From Candidatus Vogelbacteria bacterium (GTDB lineage Bacteria; Patescibacteriota; Minisyncoccia; Phycocordibacterales; XYD1-FULL-46-19): a stretch of DNA of 11,659 nucleotides. The notes under the pieces are model-generated. The model was not told the DNA's origin. It worked only from the letters and a program-made list of their open reading frames with translations, and did not search any database. Made by a program: the position numbers and the translations under genes. Shown in pieces: positions 5,088 through 11,659 of this stretch (its first letter is position 1; each line of letters opens with the position of its first letter). The DNA lies in NCBI GenBank assembly GCA_011049365.1, contig DSBD01000017.1:1-11659 (forward strand), written 5' to 3'.

Positions 5088-7553
5088 GAAGATAATAATA
5101 TAAATGAAACAAATAGCAATAGTAATGATAACTCTATTTTAACAATTGGTAGCGGATTGTCCATCTCATTATTGTCAGCGATGGCTATTTTATTACCGAT
5201 ATTTTTTCTACCCTTTTTGGGTATAAATCTATTAGGTCAAAGTAAAAATATTTTTTTTCTGACTATCATTAGTTTAGCTGTGATTTTTTGGTTGATAGAT
5301 TTATTAATGATAGGTAAAATATCATTCCCCCATCATAAATTATTTTATCTAACTCTTTACTTACCATTATTTTTTGTAATACCATTGGTTTTTTCTGGTT
5401 CCTTCTTTCGTTCTTTAATAAGCATAAATCAGCAGTATGATACTTTTATCTTTATTTTAGGTCTTTTATTAACTTTTGTTTTGTTTGGTTTGTTATTTCA
5501 GGATCACAAAAGACAATTAAATTTTTATTTATCATTCCTAATAGTTGCTATCTTGGCTGGAACTTATCAATTATTGAGATTTTCCTTAGTTCCCTTTTGG
5601 TCTGAGTCTTTTATTTGGAATTATCTACCAATTTCTTTGGTTGGAGGTTGGTTAGAGTCGGGGGCTTATTTTGGGCTTAATCTTTTACTTTTGGTCTTTT
5701 TCTGGAAATTTATAAAATTAAATAATCTTTCTAAAATATTCAAAATTTTATTATGGTTAGGTTTTTTGATTTTCTTAGCCAACCTTTTTCTGATTAATTT
5801 TTATATTGTCTGGATCTTGTTGTTAATATTTTCTGTTATTCTTTTACTTTTATCTCTCAGGGATCATTATTCAAAATTAGATGTTCATGATTCTTTATTT
5901 TTGAAATCTAATTACCCTTCAATTATTGTTTTAATAACTTCTATCTTCTTCGTTTTGTTTGGTAATGAAGGGGGCTGGCTTCATGATGGTGTATTGAGAT
6001 TATATTCTCTGGCTGGTTTTTCTTTTTTGGATTTTCGTCCTGGCTTTTTCTATACTTGGCAAACTTACTTAAATATTTGGCAGGAAGATATTATTTATGG
6101 TTTATTTGGCGTCGGTTTAAATAATTTTCATTATGCTTGGAATAATTGGCGACCAGCTGAAGTAGCTTCTCTGGATAATTTTTGGCTTTTTTCTTTTAAT
6201 GGTGGAAATAGCATATTGATGTCGTTTTTGATTACTTCTGGCTTAGTAGGTTTTTTAGCTCTACTTGTCTGGTTATTAATGGCTTTATATTACTATTTTA
6301 AAAATATTATTTCGATTAGAAATGTTAGCCGAGAAAGATTACTACTTTCTGGCCTTTGGTTTTTGGGAGTAGTTTACTTATGGTTTTTTAATATTTTTTA
6401 CTTTTATTGTGGAGTTCTATGGGTACTTTCTTTTGTCTTTGCTGGCTTAATGGCGACTATAATATTTTCCAATAGTCCGAAGATAAAATTTGATTTTTCA
6501 AAACGTCCAGAATTAAGAACAGCCATAACCTTTATTTGTTTTCTGTTAATTATTGCTTTTGGTTTTGGCAGTTTTACTTTTTCTAGATATTTAGTTTCTT
6601 CATACAACTTTGAAATGAGTACAAAATCTCTCTCCAAGGGTGAATATTTTGAAGTCGAAGAATATTTAAATAAAGCCGTTTCTTATAGTCAACAGGCTGA
6701 ATACTATAAAAATCTTTCTGAAAATAGTTTACGTCGATTAGATAAGCAGTTGGCGGAGTTTACAACTGAAGAGATGAAAAAATATGAAAGGGAAATAATA
6801 TCTAATTTAGAAAAATCAATTCGCTATGCTCAAAGGGCTGTCAGATTAGAAAAAAACAACTACATTTACCATGTTTCTTTAGGTAGGGTTTATGAAAGAT
6901 TTATGTTTTTAGCCATGGGGGCCGGGGAAAATGTTAGTCGAGATGCTTATGGTATAGCCAAGCAATCTTATCAGACAGCTATATCTTTAGCTAAAGCTAG
7001 GCCAGATATTTACCTAGAATTGGCTAGATTAGAATTGCTGGTTGACAATTTAGAAGCAGCTAAAGATAGTCTTGAGAAAGCCATTGAAATGAAACCGAAT
7101 TATCATCAAGCCTATATTTGGTTAGCTCAAGTTCTTGATAGGCAAGGAGAATTGCCAAAGGCAGTGGATATTGTCAATATATCTTTAAATATAAAGCCCA
7201 GCGACCCGAGTAGTTATTTTATAGCCCGCTATTTACAATATAGACTTAATAATTATAATAGAGCAATTGAATTATTAGATAGATCTATGGATTTAAGCGG
7301 AGGATTTAATCCTAACAGCGCCTATTATCTGGGTCTTAGTTATGATCGCTTGGGTCGTCGAACAGAAGCTTTAAGGTTGTTTAAAAGATTAGCGGAAACA
7401 AATCCTCAAAATGAAGAAATAAGAGCAATAATAAACAATCTTCGAGCTGGACGTTCAGCTTTATATAATGTTTCTGAGGCGGAACTTGATTTACTTAAAA
7501 AGGAAAATGATGATTTGCAGATTGGCGATGAAGAAATTATTGAAGAACAATAA
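5085..7553 (+). CDS. Wzy/O-antigen-ligase-like polytopic membrane protein with C-terminal TPR domain
   Basis: An 822-residue protein (833 if started at ATG 5052; I prefer 5085 because the first 11 codons are TATAAT-rich promoter-like DNA). Residues to about 505 contain some 12-13 hydrophobic spans. A large polar loop between them carries DIIYGLFGVGLNNF followed by NNWRP and then GGNSILMSFLITSGLVG, the pattern of the Wzy_C region of O-antigen polymerases and ligases, which join glycan chains using lipid-linked donors outside the membrane. After the last span (FICFLLIIAFGFG) come about 310 soluble residues with at least four TPR repeats (for example ARPDIYLELARLELL..NLEAA.DSLEKAIEMKP), likely extracytoplasmic and used for protein contacts. 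The C-terminus is acidic. murJ follows after 17 nt, so the two are probably co-transcribed. Donor and acceptor cannot be inferred; glycan polymerase or ligase is the best guess. Confidence 0.75.
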   Translation: MEDNNINETNSNSNDNSILTIGSGLSISLLSAMAILLPIFFLPFLGINLLGQSKNIFFLTIISLAVIFWLIDLLMIGKISFPHHKLFYLTLYLPLFFVIPLVFSGSFFRSLISINQQYDTFIFILGLLLTFVLFGLLFQDHKRQLNFYLSFLIVAILAGTYQLLRFSLVPFWSESFIWNYLPISLVGGWLESGAYFGLNLLLLVFFWKFIKLNNLSKIFKILLWLGFLIFLANLFLINFYIVWILLLIFSVILLLLSLRDHYSKLDVHDSLFLKSNYPSIIVLITSIFFVLFGNEGGWLHDGVLRLYSLAGFSFLDFRPGFFYTWQTYLNIWQEDIIYGLFGVGLNNFHYAWNNWRPAEVASLDNFWLFSFNGGNSILMSFLITSGLVGFLALLVWLLMALYYYFKNIISIRNVSRERLLLSGLWFLGVVYLWFFNIFYFYCGVLWVLSFVFAGLMATIIFSNSPKIKFDFSKRPELRTAITFICFLLIIAFGFGSFTFSRYLVSSYNFEMSTKSLSKGEYFEVEEYLNKAVSYSQQAEYYKNLSENSLRRLDKQLAEFTTEEMKKYEREIISNLEKSIRYAQRAVRLEKNNYIYHVSLGRVYERFMFLAMGAGENVSRDAYGIAKQSYQTAISLAKARPDIYLELARLELLVDNLEAAKDSLEKAIEMKPNYHQAYIWLAQVLDRQGELPKAVDIVNISLNIKPSDPSSYFIARYLQYRLNNYNRAIELLDRSMDLSGGFNPNSAYYLGLSYDRLGRRTEALRLFKRLAETNPQNEEIRAIINNLRAGRSALYNVSEAELDLLKKENDDLQIGDEEIIEEQ

Positions 7554-7570
7554 CGGATATCTCTTCATAT

Positions 7571-9253
7571 ATGGTCAAGAAATTTTTAAATTTGTTTTAC
7601 CATGAGTTTTCGGGGCTTCATCAAGCCGCTTTGCTTTTAGGTTTAGCTACTATTACTTCTCAATTTCTTGGATTATGGAGAGATAGATTATTAGCTGGTA
7701 CTTTTGGAGCCGGTAGGGAATTGGATATTTATTATACCGCTTTCCGTATACCTGATATTATTTTTGTCTCTTTAGTTACTTTTGTTTCAGCTGCTGTTTT
7801 AATACCTTTTATTCTAGAAAAGAGAGCGAAAAATAATCAGTCAGAAGTTCAATATTTTCTAAGTAGCGTATTAACTTTCTTTTTTGGGGCTTTAATTCTT
7901 GTTAGTTTATTAACTTTTTTCTTGATGCCTGTTTTTATTCCTGTAATTGCTCCAGGTTTTTCAGATTTGGAAAAATTAGAATTATTAAAGTTAAGTCGTA
8001 TTCTTCTTCTATCACCGATTTTACTCGGCCTTTCAAATTTTCTTGGAGGCATTGTTCAAGCTTTCAAAAAATTCTTTGCTTATACTTTAAGTCCGATATT
8101 CTATAATCTGGGTATTATTGTCGGAATTATTTATTTTTATCCGCTTTGGGGATTAAAAGGATTAGCTTGGGGGGTTATATTGGGAGCTTTTGCTCATTTA
8201 TTAATCCAAATACCAAGTGTTTTATCAACCGGCTTATGGCCAAGGATAATTACTCACCCTTCCTGGTTGGAAGTTAAGCCGGTATCTTTAATTGCTTTGC
8301 CGAGGGTTATAGCTTTATCGGCTTATCAAATAACAATTTTGATTTTAGTTGCTTTAGCTTCATTGGGAGAAAGTGGTTTTATTACTGTTTTCAATTTAGG
8401 TTATAATCTTCAGTCAATACCTTTAATAGTTATTGGTTCAAGTTATTCAGTTGCCGCTTTTCCAACCTTGGCGGCTCTTTTTTCAGGCGGGTCACAGAAG
8501 GAATTTATCAATCAACTAATTAATACCGCTCGTCATATAATTTTTTGGTCCCTTCCAGCCACTTTTTTGTTTATAGTTTTGAGAGCACAAATTGTCAGAG
8601 TTATATTAGGCTCAGGTAACTTTAGTTGGTCTGACACTCGCTTAACGGCAGCTATTTTAGCTTGTTTTATTTTTTCCGTCTTTGCTCAAAGTTTAGTTGT
8701 TTTGTTCACTAGAGCTTACTATGCGGCCGGCCAAACTAGCAAGCCACTTTTAGTAAATGTCTTTTCTTCTCTTTTTATCATTACCACTTCCTTCTTATTC
8801 TTTTTTGTCTTAAGAACTTATCCGTTTACCCAAAATATTTTATCAAATATTTTTCGTTTATCCGGCTTAGCTGATATATCTGTTTTGGCTTTTCCTTTGG
8901 CTTTTTCTCTGGGTATGATTATAAATCTCTTATTGCTTGGTTGGTTATTTGAAAGAGATTTCGGTAATATTTTTTCAAGGATTAAAAAATCTTTTTATCA
9001 ATCTTTTTCTGCTGGTTTTGTTGCTGGTTTTAGTTCTTATATTTCTCTTAATATTTTGGCTACTTTTCTAAATATTAAAACTTTTATTGGTATTTTTAGT
9101 CAAGGATTAATAGCTGGCTTAATTGGTATAGCTTGCGGTAGTTTAACTTTTTATCTATTGGACAATAAAGAATTTTTTGATATTCTTAACTCTCTTCAAA
9201 GTCGTTTTTGGAAGAATAAGCTAATTGCTGGTGTCGAACAAGATAGTCTATAA
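7571..9253 (+). CDS. murJ: MurJ/MVF-family lipid flippase (divergent)
   Basis: A 560-residue integral membrane protein with about 14 hydrophobic spans, slightly longer than E. coli MurJ (511). The N-terminal signature is clear: TSQFLGLWRDRLLAGTFGAG at 29-48, then ELDIYYTAFRIPD. MurJ belongs to the MOP superfamily and flips lipid II to the outer face of the cytoplasmic membrane for peptidoglycan synthesis. Compared by eye with E. coli, Arg24, Asp25 and Asp39 are kept (Arg37, Asp38, Asp52), but Arg18 is Gln31, Arg52/Arg53 are Phe/Val, Glu57 is not acidic, and the Asp269-Arg270 pair is replaced by Tyr-Asn in the NLGYNLQSIP segment. It may be a divergent MurJ or a paralogue for another lipid-linked glycan, which would suit its ligase-like neighbour upstream. 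ATG 7571 lacks a Shine-Dalgarno; lepA starts 6 nt after its stop. Confidence 0.85.
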   Translation: MVKKFLNLFYHEFSGLHQAALLLGLATITSQFLGLWRDRLLAGTFGAGRELDIYYTAFRIPDIIFVSLVTFVSAAVLIPFILEKRAKNNQSEVQYFLSSVLTFFFGALILVSLLTFFLMPVFIPVIAPGFSDLEKLELLKLSRILLLSPILLGLSNFLGGIVQAFKKFFAYTLSPIFYNLGIIVGIIYFYPLWGLKGLAWGVILGAFAHLLIQIPSVLSTGLWPRIITHPSWLEVKPVSLIALPRVIALSAYQITILILVALASLGESGFITVFNLGYNLQSIPLIVIGSSYSVAAFPTLAALFSGGSQKEFINQLINTARHIIFWSLPATFLFIVLRAQIVRVILGSGNFSWSDTRLTAAILACFIFSVFAQSLVVLFTRAYYAAGQTSKPLLVNVFSSLFIITTSFLFFFVLRTYPFTQNILSNIFRLSGLADISVLAFPLAFSLGMIINLLLLGWLFERDFGNIFSRIKKSFYQSFSAGFVAGFSSYISLNILATFLNIKTFIGIFSQGLIAGLIGIACGSLTFYLLDNKEFFDILNSLQSRFWKNKLIAGVEQDSL

Positions 9254-9259
9254 AATATA

Positions 9260-11050
9260 ATGAATCCAGAAGATATAAGAAATTTTAGTATTATTGCTCA
9301 TATTGACCACGGCAAGTCAACCTTGGCTGATCGTCTGTTGGAGATAACTGGGACAATTGAGAAAAGGAAGATGAAGGAACAGATTTTGGATACTATGGAT
9401 TTAGAAAGAGAGCGGGGGATTACTATAAAAATGCAGCCGGCACGGATGATCTATAATTTAAAAGGCAAAGACTATTGTTTAAATTTGATAGACACTCCAG
9501 GTCATATAGATTTTTCTTATGAAGTTTCTAGAGCTTTGAAGGCGGTTGAGGGTGTTATTTTACTAGTTGATGCCACTCAAGGTGTTCAGGCTCAAACCTT
9601 GACTGTTTTAGATATGGCTAGAGAATTAGATTTAAAAGTAATTCCAGTTATTAATAAAATAGACTTGCCTTTAGCTAGAGTTGATGAGACCAAATTAGAA
9701 GTAATGGAATTACTTGGTTGTCAGCCGGAAGATATATTAGAAGTTTCCAGTAAAACGGGCCAAGGAGTTTTAGAATTACTAGAAAAAATAATTGATATTA
9801 TACCACCTCCTAGGAAGTCTTTAGGTGGTGATCGGGCTTTGGTTTTTGATTATGAATATTCAAACCATAAAGGCATTATTGTTTATATGAGAGTTATGGA
9901 CGGTAAATTTTCTAAAGGTGAGACTTTTATTTTTATGGGAGTTAATGAAAAATTCATAGCTTTAGAGACCGGCATCTTTTCTCCGAGTAAATTAACTACT
10001 AATTTATTATCAACTGGCGAGATAGGTTATATAGCTACCGGTCTTAAAAAACCCGATATAGTTAGAATTGGTGACACAATAGCATCGCTAAAAAATACTT
10101 TACCAGCTATTTCTGGCTATCGTCCTCCTCGGCCGGTGGTTTGGGCTTCAATTTATCCTGAAAGTCAAGATGATTTGGATTATTTAAGGCAATCTTTGGA
10201 AAAATTAAAACTATCCGACTCTTCTTTGGAATTTGAAGAAGAATCTTCTGGAGTTTTAGGTCGTGGTTTTAGAGTTGGATTTTTAGGAATGCTTCATGTT
10301 GAAATAACTACTGAAAGATTAAAGAGAGAATTCAATTTATTGCCGATTATTACCTCTCCGACTATAAGTTATCAAATAATTAATAAAAATAGTGGTAAAA
10401 TAGAGGAGATATATGCTCCCCATCTTTTTCCTGAAGACACCAAAAATTTCACCATTAAAGAAGATTGGGTTTTGATTAGGATAATTACTCCAATTGAATA
10501 CTTAAATGGTATAGTTCAATTAGCTTATGATTATGAAGCTCAAATAGTCAAAACTGATAATTTTGGGGATAATAGGACTTTGATTGAAATGGAAATGCCT
10601 CTTAGAGAACTAATGCGCAATTTTTTTGATAATTTAAAAAGTTTGTCTTCTGGCTTCGCCAGCTTTTCTTATACACGGCTTGAATCTCGCTCAGCTGACG
10701 TGGTTCGTCTGGATATTTTAGTTGGTGGTGAATCTGTTAATGCTTTTTCTAAAATAGTGTCTCGGAAAAGATTAGAAAAAGAAGCCCTAGCTTCAGTTGA
10801 AAAACTTAAAAAAATATTACCGAAACAATTAATAACTATTAAAATCCAAGCTAAAGCTTTAGGTCGAATTATTGCTTCTAGGTCAATTGCTGCTTTAAGA
10901 AAAGATGTGACCGGTTATCTTTATGGTGGTGATGTAACTAGAAAAATGAAGTTGTTGGAAAAACAAAAGAAAGGCAAAAAGAAAATGCAAAAAATGGGAA
11001 AAGTTAATATTCCTCAAGATGCTTTTCTAAAAATGATGCGTTCAGAATAG
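9260..11050 (+). CDS. lepA: Elongation factor 4 (LepA), ribosome-associated GTPase
   Basis: A full-length 596-residue LepA, the usual size. GTPase motifs are all present: G1 AHIDHGKST at 13-21, G2 RERGIT at 50-55, G3 DTPGH at 78-82, G4 NKID at 132-135, G5 SSKTG at 163-167. The elongation-factor domains II, III and V follow, including SSGVLGRGFRVGFLGMLH and the LepA-specific C-terminal domain with YGGDVTRKMKLLEKQKKGKK and the ending IPQDAFL. LepA binds the ribosome, is linked to back-translocation and 30S assembly, and matters mainly under stress. The start ATG is 6 nt after the murJ stop with no Shine-Dalgarno, so translation is probably coupled or SD-independent within the same transcript. 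The last 9 nt overlap the end of the small minus-strand ORF. Nothing unusual in the protein itself. Confidence 0.97.
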   Translation: MNPEDIRNFSIIAHIDHGKSTLADRLLEITGTIEKRKMKEQILDTMDLERERGITIKMQPARMIYNLKGKDYCLNLIDTPGHIDFSYEVSRALKAVEGVILLVDATQGVQAQTLTVLDMARELDLKVIPVINKIDLPLARVDETKLEVMELLGCQPEDILEVSSKTGQGVLELLEKIIDIIPPPRKSLGGDRALVFDYEYSNHKGIIVYMRVMDGKFSKGETFIFMGVNEKFIALETGIFSPSKLTTNLLSTGEIGYIATGLKKPDIVRIGDTIASLKNTLPAISGYRPPRPVVWASIYPESQDDLDYLRQSLEKLKLSDSSLEFEEESSGVLGRGFRVGFLGMLHVEITTERLKREFNLLPIITSPTISYQIINKNSGKIEEIYAPHLFPEDTKNFTIKEDWVLIRIITPIEYLNGIVQLAYDYEAQIVKTDNFGDNRTLIEMEMPLRELMRNFFDNLKSLSSGFASFSYTRLESRSADVVRLDILVGGESVNAFSKIVSRKRLEKEALASVEKLKKILPKQLITIKIQAKALGRIIASRSIAALRKDVTGYLYGGDVTRKMKLLEKQKKGKKKMQKMGKVNIPQDAFLKMMRSE

Positions 11051-11152
11051 AAAGGGAAAAGAGAACATTATAATCATACTAATGGCAATTAGAATACCCA
11101 AAGTAGCACTAACTATTCTGAAGATTTTTTTATGTTTGCGTCCATAAATCAT
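11042..11152 (-). CDS. 36-residue membrane microprotein antisense to the lepA end
   Basis: Minus-strand ATG at 11152 opens 36 codons ending in TGA at 11042-11044. The product has a strongly basic head (RKHKK at 5-9, Arg12) and then an almost uninterrupted hydrophobic stretch from about 13 to 36 (IVSATLGILIAISMIIM...), the design of a single-pass membrane microprotein with the N-terminus inside. The reasons to believe it are combined: a membrane-protein-like composition, a near-consensus promoter read on the same strand (TTGAAA, 17 bp, TATAAT) ending exactly 7 nt before the ATG, and its fit into the otherwise unexplained 123-nt gap between lepA and the FtsB-like gene. It overlaps lepA by 9 nt tail to tail. 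No family recognised; function unknown. A chance ORF remains possible at this size. Confidence 0.6.
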   Translation of the reverse strand: MIYGRKHKKIFRIVSATLGILIAISMIIMFSFPFLF

Positions 11153-11164
11153 TGATAGTATTAT
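11136..11164 (+). promoter_or_regulatory. Candidate promoter of the FtsB-like gene
   Basis: TTGCGT at 11136-11141 and TATTAT at 11159-11164 are spaced by 17 bp and end 9 nt before the ATG at 11174, giving a leader of only about 2-4 nt. An alternative -10 is TATATT at 11164-11169. The -10 overlaps that of the divergent microprotein gene. Moderate call; read-through from lepA is the alternative, since no terminator is seen after lepA. Confidence 0.4.
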
Positions 11165-11188
11165 ATATTACAAATGAAAAGTTTTCAA
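11160..11188 (-). promoter_or_regulatory. Near-consensus promoter of the membrane microprotein, predicting a leaderless mRNA
   Basis: On the minus strand TTGAAA (11188-11183) and TATAAT (11165-11160) are separated by exactly 17 bp; 7 nt then lead to the ATG at 11152. It matches 11 of 12 positions of the sigma-70 consensus. The -35 lies inside the first codons of the FtsB-like gene. Confidence 0.6.
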
Positions 11189-11563
11189 ATTAGCAGAAAA
11201 ACTATTAGATTACTTTATTCTAAATTATCTATTTTTTTACTTTTATTGGCCGTCTTGTTTATGTTTCAATCGGTTTGGAGAGCTTTTGAATATAGCCGTC
11301 GAGCCAAAGAAAAGGAGCTAGCCACAGCGAACCGGTTAAGTAATTTAAAGTCTCAATATGAAAAATTAATTTCAGATTTAGACGATTTACAGACAAAAAG
11401 AGGTATAGAAAAAGTCATTCGTCAAGATTTTATGATGGCTAGGCCTGGAGAAAGAGTTATTGCTGTTATAGACAATGAAGAGAGCAATTTAGACTTGCCT
11501 ACTACCAATTATAATGACGAGTTAGAAGGAAAGAGTTTTTGGAATTATTTGTTCTTTTGGTAA
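11174..11563 (+). CDS. FtsB/DivIC-family septum formation protein
   Basis: A 129-residue bitopic protein. A short basic cytoplasmic head (residues 1-17) is followed by one membrane span at about 18-36 (LSIFLLLLAVLFMFQSVW), then a charged coiled coil at about 41-76 (RRAKEKELATANRLSNLKSQ) and the family's closing block RGIEKVIRQDFMMARPGERVI at 77-96, where the ARPGE core matches the lxxPGE signature of FtsB and DivIC. These proteins bind FtsL and link early divisome proteins to septal peptidoglycan synthesis. The last 30 residues are an acidic tail ending in an aromatic patch (FWNYLFFW). FtsB and DivIC cannot be told apart here, so no symbol is given. ATG 11174 has no Shine-Dalgarno. tRNA-Gly begins 19 nt after the stop and may share its transcript. 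Confidence 0.85.
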   Translation: MKSFQISRKTIRLLYSKLSIFLLLLAVLFMFQSVWRAFEYSRRAKEKELATANRLSNLKSQYEKLISDLDDLQTKRGIEKVIRQDFMMARPGERVIAVIDNEESNLDLPTTNYNDELEGKSFWNYLFFW

Positions 11564-11582
11564 TTCAAAGAAATAATAAAAA

Positions 11583-11653
11583 GCGGGTATGGTTTAGTGG
11601 TAAAATGCGACCTTCCCAAGGTTGAGCCGGGAGTTCGATTCTCCCTACCCGCA
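11583..11653 (+). tRNA. tRNA-Gly, anticodon CCC, CCA tail not encoded
   Basis: A 71-nt cloverleaf. Acceptor GCGGGTA pairs with TACCCGC; the D arm is GTTT/AAAT with loop AGTGGTA; the anticodon arm is CGACC/GGTTG with loop TTCCCAA, giving anticodon CCC for GGG glycine codons. A 4-nt variable loop follows, then T arm GGGAG/CTCCC with TTCGATT. The discriminator is A11653 and the next bases are CAAAAA, so CCA must be added by a nucleotidyltransferase. No separate promoter is evident in the 19 nt after the FtsB-like gene. Confidence 0.95.
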
Positions 11654-11659
11654 CAAAAA

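Noticed and set aside
6404..6637. Minus-strand open frame inside the ligase-like gene
   Set aside because: Shadow of the last membrane spans of the real gene; composition not protein-like.
7849..8052. Minus-strand Lys/Arg-rich open frame inside murJ
   Set aside because: The basic composition is the expected antisense reading of hydrophobic codons.
11082..11147. Plus-strand 21-codon ORF between lepA and the FtsB-like gene
   Set aside because: Very short, no start signal, and antisense to the better supported minus-strand microprotein.
1..11659. CRISPR array, transposase, integrase, toxin-antitoxin or phage defence genes
   Set aside because: No direct repeat series and no such motifs in any reading frame examined.

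Overview
The window is AT-rich, tightly packed, and reads like a chromosomal segment of a Patescibacteria/CPR bacterium, most likely Parcubacteria. The signs are: almost no Shine-Dalgarno sequences; -10 boxes sitting right in front of start codons; a minus-strand membrane protein opening with the short helical module (xxYIKNQLANGxSKEEIxxKL...GW) that I associate with Parcubacteria; a B12-dependent ribonucleotide reductase; and a tRNA gene without an encoded CCA tail. UGA is used as a stop (nrdJ, the small ORF at 11042-11152), which argues against the recoded Gracilibacteria/Absconditabacteria. The phylum call is inference. No mobile element, CRISPR array or phage module is visible.

Layout. 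1-874 (-): 5' part of a gene for a single-pass membrane protein, running off the window. 875-978: short divergent promoter region. 979-1800 (+): ROK-family sugar kinase or regulator. 1801-1984: AT-rich intergenic with a candidate promoter. 1985-4312 (+): adenosylcobalamin-dependent ribonucleotide reductase (nrdJ). 4344-4770 (+): RNase P RNA (rnpB), whose promoter overlaps the nrdJ stop. 4774-4808: strong symmetric terminator shared by rnpB and the convergent MerR-type gene (4812-5012, -). 5085-11050 (+): a compact run of a Wzy/O-antigen-ligase-like membrane protein with C-terminal TPRs, a MurJ-family flippase and elongation factor LepA (gaps 17 and 6 nt). 11042-11152 (-): an unreported-looking 36-residue membrane microprotein antisense to the lepA end. 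11174-11563 (+): FtsB/DivIC-like division protein. 11583-11653 (+): tRNA-Gly(CCC).

How it fits together. The right half is an envelope, division and translation cluster: a polymer ligase/polymerase-like protein and a lipid-linked precursor flippase sit next to LepA, with a septal coiled-coil protein downstream. The left half holds nucleotide metabolism (nrdJ), sugar phosphorylation (ROK) and tRNA processing (rnpB).

The most interesting signals are not whole new operons. They are: an RNase P RNA with a greatly elongated P16 arm and an 8-bp candidate P6 pseudoknot, apparently without the CCA-binding GGU; a recurrent -10-to-ATG spacing that predicts leaderless mRNAs; a 21-bp bidirectional start region driving the microprotein and the FtsB-like gene; and a MurJ homologue missing most of the charged cavity residues of the E. 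coli protein. I see no convincing new multi-gene system here.
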